Under the pieces are notes generated by a model. The model was not told the origin of the DNA and did not search any database. It worked only from the letters and a program-made list of their open reading frames with translations. This document shows, piece by piece, positions 58,744-64,000 of a DNA stretch of 64,000 nucleotides (positions are counted from its first letter, which is position 1; each line of letters opens with the position of its first letter). Made by a program: the position numbers and the translations under genes. Source of the stretch: Capsulimonadaceae bacterium (GTDB lineage: Bacteria > Armatimonadota > Armatimonadia > Armatimonadales > Capsulimonadaceae); contig JARLGU010000057.1 of assembly GCA_031292625.1 (NCBI GenBank), positions 1 to 64,000 on the forward strand, in the 5' to 3' direction.

Positions 58744-60141
58744 TCACCTCACGCTAAAATGCGCAATCACGCAGAGCGAGGGTATCGCAGGCGACGCCTC
58801 ATCGAGCGCCATGTCTGGACGTATGCCCGACGGATCCGTGACCTTGACCGCGAGGGCGTATTGTCCGGGAGCGAGAGACTTTGGCAGCGGAATCTGTTCG
58901 TCCATAACGATGGGATGAGCTTCGGGCGCCGGGAGTATCGATCGCAAGTCAACGCCGGATCCGCCGAGCGCGACAGGTTCCTGCGGCTCGCCGGCAGCTG
59001 GCAGCAAAACATACGTGACGTTCCACGGATCGTAAACAGGAGCGCTGCCCGTGTTGCTCCAGGACGCCGAGATAGAGACCATGCGCCCATGTTTGGAGTC
59101 CGAAACGGTCGCGGTTGCCGAGACGTGCAGATCGTAGCCCGCGCAGTCGGCCATCGCCGCAATTGCCGCCTGCGCGTCCGGCGCAAGTTGCTGCCAGCGA
59201 GGCATGTTCCCGTTGCCGACGGCGCTGACATGGTATTCAACGACCTGCGTTTTCGCCAGCGTAAAGGCCCCCGCGAGATCCGGATCCTTCGGTCCAAAGC
59301 CGAAGAACTCCGTTACAAACGGCGCGGTTTTCCAGCGTTCCTGCACTGCGGCCAGCCTCCGCGGATCCTGCTTAAGCCCTCTTTCGAACCAATCCTTGCC
59401 CAGGCTATCCCGCCGGATTCCGATCGTTGGGCTCTTCGAGAGGGCGTAGAGAAGGCCAACGGAATCGTCGGTCATCATAATCAGCCGCGTGCGCCGGAAA
59501 GCGCGAACATACATGTCCACGATGGCGCGCTTGGTATCGTCCGTCCCGGACAGTCCGCCCTGAGGGTTGGGGTACTTGTACGGGCTCGTATGCCATTCGC
59601 CCCAGTTGCCATAACTGCCGATCTCGACCCAGGCAATGCCCGGATTGCCATCGTAGCGCTGCCCAAGCGCATCGATGAGCCTGTTTGTGCGATCGAGGAA
59701 CAGGGGATCGTTCCAATCGGGGAAGTAAGTGTTTGGGACGGCGGATGTCCGGTTGCGGTTGTCGTCGAACCAGACTCCCTTGGGGAGGGCGGCAACAAGG
59801 TAGTCAGGCACGAGCGCTTGAGCCCCGCTGCACGCCGGCATGACGCGGAAGGCGAGCCGCTGCCCCCTCGCCCGCGCGCGCTCGATATCGGCATCGATCA
59901 CGGAGAAGTCGTACTTGTCGCGCTCGGGCTCAAGCTGCTTCCAGGCATACCGGATATATGTCTCCGCCGGAAGATGCGGCAGCGGGACGGCGTTTCTACG
60001 ATACCACTCGTAAAGGCCCCGCATCGAGTTCTGGCGAATCGCCGGCGCAACGAGCCCATCCGCAGGCAGGACACGGCACGTACAGGCAATCAGCATCATG
60101 GCAACAAGGAAGGCGCGCAAAACGGCTGGAAGGTTTGGCAT
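58744..60141 (-). CDS. secreted DUF4832-type, glycosidase-related (probable lipoprotein)
   Basis: A 465-aa secreted protein. The signal peptide ends MMLIACTC, with LIAC usable as a lipobox. About 30-330 is a barrel-like domain reminiscent of DUF4874/DUF4832 proteins (YIRYAWKQLEPERDKYDFSV, VEIGSYGNWGEWHTSPY, RLIMMTDDSVG). About 340-465 is a beta-sandwich DUF4832-like domain (VSISASWSNTGSAPVYDPWNV, LAPGQYALAVKVTDPSG). The fold is that of clan GH-A-like hydrolases, but no catalytic pair is established for the family and the substrate is unknown. The start at 60141 is preceded by GGAG at 6 nt. It lies 20 nt after the Smr gene and is probably third in the operon manA-smr-this gene. Confidence 0.78.
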   Translation of the reverse strand: MPNLPAVLRAFLVAMMLIACTCRVLPADGLVAPAIRQNSMRGLYEWYRRNAVPLPHLPAETYIRYAWKQLEPERDKYDFSVIDADIERARARGQRLAFRVMPACSGAQALVPDYLVAALPKGVWFDDNRNRTSAVPNTYFPDWNDPLFLDRTNRLIDALGQRYDGNPGIAWVEIGSYGNWGEWHTSPYKYPNPQGGLSGTDDTKRAIVDMYVRAFRRTRLIMMTDDSVGLLYALSKSPTIGIRRDSLGKDWFERGLKQDPRRLAAVQERWKTAPFVTEFFGFGPKDPDLAGAFTLAKTQVVEYHVSAVGNGNMPRWQQLAPDAQAAIAAMADCAGYDLHVSATATVSDSKHGRMVSISASWSNTGSAPVYDPWNVTYVLLPAAGEPQEPVALGGSGVDLRSILPAPEAHPIVMDEQIPLPKSLAPGQYALAVKVTDPSGIRPDMALDEASPAIPSLCVIAHFSVR

Positions 60142-60161
60142 CGCATTCTCCGGATTCGAGA

Positions 60162-60665
60162 TCAAAGTTCAGGAATCGATTGGGAGCCCGCATCGACCGC
60201 GTCGTATCCCCAATCCGCGCGAGCTTGCGGAAGCCCCGAACGCCCTAGAGTCACGACGACCCGGTTCGGAGAGCCGCATGAGGCGCACTCGACGACAATT
60301 TCGGCAGGCAGTTCGTCATAAGGAATACGCAGGGAGGCCTGACAACAGACGCACGCGACCGGCACGATTTGACGCGCCCGGGAAGGCGAAGCGGACGGCG
60401 CCGAAGCCATGCGTTCATGGCGAAAGTGGACGAAGAGGCGACCGAAGTTATCCGAATCCTTTTCGATCCGGTGGTAACGCGCCTTGACATCCGGCCGGTC
60501 AAGAAAGCGCAGCACGGTCTTCTTGAGCGCTCCCGATCCCTTGCCCGGTATGATCTCCACCTCGGTCGCCCGCTTCTCGATCGCCTCGTCGATAATCGAC
60601 GACAAAGCCGCCTCGATCTGCGCGCCGTCCTTAAATATCGGATGAAGATCCAGTTTGAGCTTCAT
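60162..60665 (-). CDS. Smr-domain protein with C-terminal zinc ribbon
   Basis: A 167-aa protein. The N-terminal Smr domain (residues 1-82) shows LDLHPIF near the start and EIIPGKGSGALKKTVLRFL (residues 37-55), close to the HGxGxxxL loop of MutS2/Smr nucleases, though the first His is replaced by Pro (IPGKGSG instead of IHGKGSG). Residues 100-140 hold two CxxC pairs, C105/C108 and C127/C130, in a zinc-ribbon arrangement (CVCCQASLRIPYDELPAEIV as the first half). Smr domains nick or bind nucleic acids. The added zinc ribbon suggests RNA or DNA recognition. It lies 21 nt downstream of manA. Confidence 0.78.
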   Translation of the reverse strand: MKLKLDLHPIFKDGAQIEAALSSIIDEAIEKRATEVEIIPGKGSGALKKTVLRFLDRPDVKARYHRIEKDSDNFGRLFVHFRHERMASAPSASPSRARQIVPVACVCCQASLRIPYDELPAEIVVECASCGSPNRVVVTLGRSGLPQARADWGYDAVDAGSQSIPEL

Positions 60666-60686
60666 AAACCCGCGATCCGCGCTCGC

Positions 60687-61802
60687 CTAATCGATCGGCA
60701 GGCTCGTTTTGAAGATCGTCGCGCCCTCGCTCGAAGTTACGTCGTACCCTCCGCAGACCGCGGGGACAATAAACGACTGTCCTTGCCGAAGTTGCGTCGG
60801 TCCGGCGTGCGCCGTGCCGGCCAGCACAAACAGATGATGGAAGCCGCTCCACGCGTTAAGAGACGCGCTCGCTCCGGGGCTCAGCGTGATCCGGTCCAGC
60901 AAGAAGTAAGGCGTCTCGAACAGCACCTCGACCTTTGCGCCTCCCGCCGATGAAACCGTGCGGGGCTTGCGGATGTGATGCGAAAGGTCGTTATGATAAT
61001 CGTCGCGCTCAATAGTCGCGAGGTAGTCTTCGACGTGCGTCGGACGAAGGGAGCCATCCGCAAGAAATTTCCCCTTATCGAAACCGCGCATCGAGCAGAG
61101 GGGATCGGCGACATCAACCTGCACCTCATACACGAGGTTGCCCTGCGGGAAGCGCGTCTCGTCATCCTCCCACGAGTGGTGAATACCACCCGCCGTCAGG
61201 TCTACGATCTCGTCCTCGCCCGCTTCAATCACGTTGACGTATTGATACGGATCGAGTTCGGCGATGCGCGCCTTTGCACGCGATCCCGCCTCGCCAACGG
61301 TCAGCCGGCCAGCCTTAACCTCGACGCTCAGGTCGTGCATCAGTTTGTCGATCTCGCGCAACGCCGCCGAAAAGCCCTCGAACGACGCACCGCGCTTCAA
61401 ACCGAACGTAAACAGCCCTGGCGCGAGATAGAACCATGATTCTGGTTTCGGCAGCCAGTGCCCCAGCTTCTTATCAACTGGCAGGTGAACCTGAAACGAG
61501 TTCCCTTTCGCCTGGGTCAGCTTGATTAACAACGAAAGATCCGAGCCGAATTTCTTGAGCACGCACTCGCCCAAAAGCTCCGATGCCGACGCCGTCAGAA
61601 GTTCGCTGATCGGGTGCGCATCACCGCTCGCTGGATCGATCAGGCTCGACGAACGCGCAAGCTCGTATGACTGACCAACTTTTTTGCCTGTCCACTCGGG
61701 ATCGTCCGACAAACCCTTGAGATCGATGATATAGCGCCCACCCCAGCTCGGTTGCTCAATAAGTTCGTCTTGGACTCGCCATGGTCGCGCGGTAATCGAC
61801 AT
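60687..61802 (-). CDS. manA: mannose-6-phosphate isomerase, class I
   Basis: A 371-aa zinc-dependent isomerase converting fructose 6-phosphate to mannose 6-phosphate. Type I hallmarks are EQPSWGGRYIIDLKG near the start, the zinc-site strand NSFQVHLPVDKKLG (Q and H ligands), KPESWFYLAPG (E ligand) and AGGIHHSWEDDE in the later ligand region, with a C-terminal cupin strand pair (VLAGTAHAG, GQSFIVPAVCGGYDV). The start at 61802 lies 11 nt after GGAGG; 18 extra upstream residues do not fit the family. A TATAAC -10-like sequence at 61864-61859 could be its promoter, weakly. It heads the operon with the Smr and DUF4832 genes. Confidence 0.87.
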   Translation of the reverse strand: MSITARPWRVQDELIEQPSWGGRYIIDLKGLSDDPEWTGKKVGQSYELARSSSLIDPASGDAHPISELLTASASELLGECVLKKFGSDLSLLIKLTQAKGNSFQVHLPVDKKLGHWLPKPESWFYLAPGLFTFGLKRGASFEGFSAALREIDKLMHDLSVEVKAGRLTVGEAGSRAKARIAELDPYQYVNVIEAGEDEIVDLTAGGIHHSWEDDETRFPQGNLVYEVQVDVADPLCSMRGFDKGKFLADGSLRPTHVEDYLATIERDDYHNDLSHHIRKPRTVSSAGGAKVEVLFETPYFLLDRITLSPGASASLNAWSGFHHLFVLAGTAHAGPTQLRQGQSFIVPAVCGGYDVTSSEGATIFKTSLPID

Positions 61803-61928
61803 GATGCAGTAAACCTCCGGCCGGCTGCCATAAAACGGACACGCCCCTAGCCGCATTCGTTATACCCGATCAGCCGCTGGGCTTGCCGGAAGAGAGGATT
61901 CGTCCGATGCGATCGCGAACGGCGGATC

Positions 61929-62240
61929 ATGAACGATAAGCCTCCTCGTCCATTCGACGCAATCTACGAAGCCGTCCGCGCGATTCCCGCCGGGCGCGTC
62001 ATGTCGTACGGTCAGGTCGGAGTGCTCGCGGGTGAAACTCCGCGAACCGTCGGCTGGGCAATGACCAGCGCTCCCGATGGAGTCCCCTGGCACCGCGTTG
62101 TCGGCGCGGACGGCTACCTGCGCATCGGCCGCCGCTCCCCCGACCTGCAACGCCTCCAGCGCGACCTGCTGGCGGCAGAGGGAATCCCGCTACTCGAGAA
62201 CGGCTGCGTGGACATGGAGTTGTACCAAGCGGAAGGGTGA
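61929..62240 (+). CDS. alkyltransferase-like protein (ATL, MGMT homologue)
   Basis: A 103-aa small DNA-binding protein of the MGMT/Ada C-terminal family. In O6-methylguanine-DNA methyltransferases the active site is PCHRV; here it is PWHRVV with Trp54 in place of Cys. This is the defining feature of alkyltransferase-like proteins (E. coli YbaZ type), which flip and flag O6-alkylguanine for nucleotide excision repair instead of repairing it directly. The helix-turn-helix (RVMSYGQVGVLAGETPRTVGWAM) and RRSPDLQRLQRDLLAAEG tail fit the family length. It diverges from manA by 126 nt. A family A repeat piece begins at its stop codon. Confidence 0.9.
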   Translation: MNDKPPRPFDAIYEAVRAIPAGRVMSYGQVGVLAGETPRTVGWAMTSAPDGVPWHRVVGADGYLRIGRRSPDLQRLQRDLLAAEGIPLLENGCVDMELYQAEG

Positions 62241-62313
62241 AAGTGCGCGCTTCGCGTGCGGCGGAACAAAGAAAAATTGGACTTTCGCTTGCTGTGCGTC
62301 AAGCGAGTGGTTA
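62240..62313 (-). repeat. dispersed repeat family A, copy 3 (inverted, internally deleted)
   Basis: AGTGCGCGCTTCGCGTGCGG and GGACTTTCGCTTGC..GCGTCAAGCGAGTGGTTA are inverse matches to two parts of the family A copies, with the piece between them missing. It lies directly left of the IS1595 remnant. Confidence 0.6.
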
Positions 62314-62330
62314 CCCCAAATTCGGTAATC

Positions 62331-63310
62331 ATGTACTTAGAAGGCATGGAAACGAAAATACACACGCCGATCACGTCAATCGAAGCCGTCGCGTTCTACC
62401 AGGACGAGGGAAACTGCCAGCATACCATGATGGCTACCGCTTTCCTAATGGCGTGCGCTGCTCGCGTTGTGGTGACATGAATGTTACGCGACTTAGCCGC
62501 GGAACAGACTGGAAGTGCAACGGCTGCAAGAAGCAGTTCACCGTGAAGGTTTGAACCATCTTCGAGGATAGCCCCTTGTTATTCTCACTTTAGTTGCCTG
62601 CCGTCTAGATGCTTGCCGGTCCAAAGAACTGTGTAAGTTTCTGCGAGTTAGGCCGTGCGCTATACCTGCAACAAAAAACAGCGTGGTTTATGCTGCGTCG
62701 CATCCGACATGCCGTGAACGCCTGATCATTCAACAAGCCGCTATCTGGCGGAGTTGAAGCGGATCAAACCTATATTGGCGGACTGGAACAGAACAAGCGC
62801 AAGAATAAGAAGCTGAATGCCGGTCGAGGCACGGCTGGCAAGGCTGTCGCAGCCGGGATCGTGGAGTGCTGTAGCGAAATTCGCGCAAAGGTTGCTCCTT
62901 CAGCCGAGAAAAGGACGCTTCAGAAGAACGTCAGCCAGCATGTTGCAGCGGGATCGGCACTCATGACCGACGCACACAAAGGATACGCGGGACTAGAGAG
63001 TGACAGTGTTGACGCGGTTGTTGACCATGCAGTCGAGTAAGTGAATGGAAATGTCCACACCAACAACACGGACGATCAAAGGGACTTATGTTGCAATTGA
63101 CGTTCCACACCTTGACGCCCATCTCGACGAACAAAGCTTCCAATGGAGTAACCGCAAAGGCACAGATCAGGAACGCTTCCACACCATTCTCTCAATGGTT
63201 GCGGTCAAGCGCCTCACCTACGAGGAGCTTATAGGCTGGTGGGAAACCTACTATCCTCAACCGAATATCACGACGGTTGCGAAACGGCGGGGCAGGAAGG
63301 GCGCTTAGGC
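62331..63310 (+). mobile_element. decayed IS1595-family transposase
   Basis: Pieces of one transposase in shifting frames. The N-terminus (TSIEAVAFYQDEGNC) starts in one frame, then continues after a frameshift near 62430 as FPNGVRCSRCGDMNVTRLSR and CNGCKKQF, the zinc ribbon. From about 62555 to 62740 the expected middle is missing or interrupted by stops (MLRRIRHAVNA then stop). From 62753 the catalytic region resumes with EADQTYIGG, then GRGTAGKAV and LMTDAHKGYAGL. A TAA at about 63039 interrupts the expected YVNGNVHTNN, the following ENFWSLLKR-type segment is partly deleted, and GTYVAIDVPHLDAHLDEQSF, then KRLTYEELIG, closes it. At least one frameshift, two stops and two deletions make it inactive. 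I could not define the inverted ends. Confidence 0.85.
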
Positions 63311-63561
63311 GGTCTTCCGCGCTTCACCGGTACCGCTTCCGGCGTGTCCGCCAAATCCTCTAGCTTGACGCCAAAGAATCGCCCAATGAAGTCTACGCGG
63401 TCATCTGGCGTCACGTCAGGGCGTTGGTCAGATTGCAGCCCCGCTAGGGCCTCATCGCGTTTCCTTGCAGCTTGTGCAGCCTCCTTTGGTCTTCGGATCT
63501 TCTTCGCTGGTATGGGTGTATTATGCGCGATCAATTTGGACAGGCGTCGATCCGTGTACAC
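63268..63561 (-). CDS. hypothetical basic protein next to the IS remnant
   Basis: A 97-aa frame with a GTG start, Lys/Arg/Pro-rich (KKIRRPKEAAQAARKRDEAL, then DRVDFIGRFFGVKLEDLAD and VKRGRPPKRP). It is antisense to and overlaps the last 43 bases of the decayed transposase. Composition looks coding and could be a small DNA-binding or IS-passenger protein, but I recognise no family, and no ribosome binding site is clear. Confidence 0.35.
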   Translation of the reverse strand: MYTDRRLSKLIAHNTPIPAKKIRRPKEAAQAARKRDEALAGLQSDQRPDVTPDDRVDFIGRFFGVKLEDLADTPEAVPVKRGRPPKRPSCPAVSQPS

Positions 63562-63636
63562 TTACCGGAACTCACCGTCCTATATTGGAGGTGGACGCGA
63601 TGCTGCACATGCGAAAAGGCGTATGCGGAGGCTCAT

Positions 63637-63658
63637 AAACGATACAATAGTATCGTTT
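63637..63658. promoter_or_regulatory. perfect palindrome AAACGATAC-N4-GTATCGTTT
   Basis: 9-bp perfect arms with an AATA spacer, 76 nt upstream of the hypothetical minus-strand gene. It is operator-like. The half-site AAACGATAC occurs again at 63782-63790. Confidence 0.5.
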
Positions 63659-63774
63659 GCATCATGTTGTACGAATTCACAAGGTAACTGTGACACACTT
63701 TGTACTGGTAGCACTAGCGGCGGATCAAGGGCAAGGATCGCTACAGATGTGCTTATACGAGTTTCTTGTGTCCT

Positions 63775-63791
63775 TGTATCAAAACGATACA
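63775..63791. promoter_or_regulatory. second operator-like site TGTATC-N5-GATACA
   Basis: 6-bp arms around AAAAC. It shares AAACGATAC with the palindrome 120 bp to the left and lies 24 nt upstream of the -35 at 63815. Confidence 0.45.
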
Positions 63792-63814
63792 GGCAAATCT
63801 TTTCCCATATACCA

Positions 63815-63844
63815 TTGACAGCTACCGAACAGCCGTGCTATCAT
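63815..63844 (+). promoter_or_regulatory. promoter upstream of the tRNA-like gene
   Basis: TTGACA, an 18-nt spacer, and TATCAT preceded by TGC. Start near 63851, about 67 nt before the tRNA-like sequence. Confidence 0.7.
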
Positions 63845-63866
63845 GAAGCATGAGCTGAAATAAGAA

Positions 63867-63901
63867 ACCGGCCGTCGATGCTACGAACATCGGCGACCGG
63901 T
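63867..63901 (+). other. leader hairpin before the tRNA-like gene
   Basis: ACCGGCCGTCGATG and CATCGGCGACCGGT arms, with two mismatched spots, around a 7-nt loop. It is in the predicted precursor transcript and may be a processing or attenuator structure. Confidence 0.4.
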
Positions 63902-63917
63902 CAAGACGAGACAATTT

Positions 63918-63988
63918 GGGGCGGTAGGTTAATGGTAAACCAATTCCTTGCGAGGGTTTTAATCCGGGTTCGAAACCCGGCCGCTCCA
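63918..63988 (+). tRNA. tRNA-Ala-like gene, probable anticodon UGC
   Basis: A 71-nt cloverleaf. The acceptor GGGGCGG pairs with CCGCTCC and includes the G3:U70 pair, the main alanine identity element; the discriminator base is A. The D arm is GGTT-AATGGTA-AACC, and the T arm CCGGG-TTCGAAA-CCCGG is perfect. With anticodon loop CTTGCGA the anticodon is UGC (Ala) and the stem has two G-U pairs, but position 26 is then missing. The alternative register gives anticodon GCG with a mismatched stem. CCA is not encoded. It is probably a real but divergent tRNA-Ala, or a mobile or decaying copy. Confidence 0.6.
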
Positions 63989-64000
63989 CACGTCTACGCT

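Noticed and set aside
58759-60321. 520-aa plus-strand frame opposite the DUF4832-type gene
   Set aside because: Shadow frame, very Arg-rich, no start context; the minus frame has a signal peptide and family motifs.
63918-63988. tmRNA 3' end
   Set aside because: The 5' acceptor strand, D arm and anticodon arm all lie within 71 nt, so it is a tRNA-sized molecule, not a tmRNA with a long insert.

Overview
This 64 kb window is a GC-rich bacterial chromosome segment. It most resembles Armatimonadota (Capsulimonas- or Fimbriimonas-like). That placement is an inference, resting on four prepilin-like proteins with the N-terminus [19 protein letters not shown] followed by [12 protein letters not shown] and a C-terminal ADGHVKW motif, on the many regulator/glycosidase/ABC-transporter genes, and on very large secreted repeat proteins. 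No rRNA or other definitive phylogenetic marker was found.

Layout. 1-7.2 kb: a broken RHS/YD-repeat fragment, a PLP trans-sulfuration enzyme, and a two-gene sensory module (a REC-HATPase response regulator and a 1295-aa PocR-PAS-GAF hybrid histidine kinase). 7.4-20.1 kb: a small lipoprotein and a giant secreted protein (about 3,920 aa) carrying eight tandem units of about 200 aa, behind one promoter and ending in one terminator. 20.4-29.9 kb: two GntR/LacI-type regulators, each next to a pseudopilin, with argG between them; the second pseudopilin is followed by a 1011-aa secreted clan-A glycosidase. 30-32.7 kb: hsp20 and dnaK. 33-36.6 kb: a LacI regulator divergent from two tandem pseudopilins. 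37.3-42.6 kb: flhA, flhF and a GT39-like membrane glycosyltransferase. 43.3-44.5 kb: a duplicated YcxB-like membrane protein. 44.8-60.1 kb: a polysaccharide-use region with a Gfo/Idh/MocA oxidoreductase, a CE12-like esterase, two PL22-like propeller proteins, a complete sugar ABC transporter, two GH50-type agarases, an aldo/keto reductase and a DUF4832-type protein. 60.1-64 kb: an Smr/zinc-ribbon protein, a class I mannose-6-phosphate isomerase, an alkyltransferase-like DNA repair protein, a decayed IS1595 transposase and a tRNA-Ala-like gene.

How the genes appear to work together. The 44.8-57.5 kb block looks like a catabolic locus for an algal or plant galactan/galacturonan: the GH50 enzymes cut outside the cell, the transporter imports oligosaccharides, and the accessory enzymes process the rest. 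Regulator-pseudopilin pairs occur three times, and in one case the pair leads directly into a secreted glycosidase gene. This suggests sugar-responsive production of surface pseudopilins, which I consider the best candidate for an undescribed system here.

Intergenic DNA carries three dispersed repeat families. The most notable is a MITE-like element with inverted ends and an internal unit of exactly 93 bp present 1, 2 or 3 times in different copies. Most of the sigma70-type promoters I could find share a TGN extended -10, and one LacI gene appears to be leaderless.
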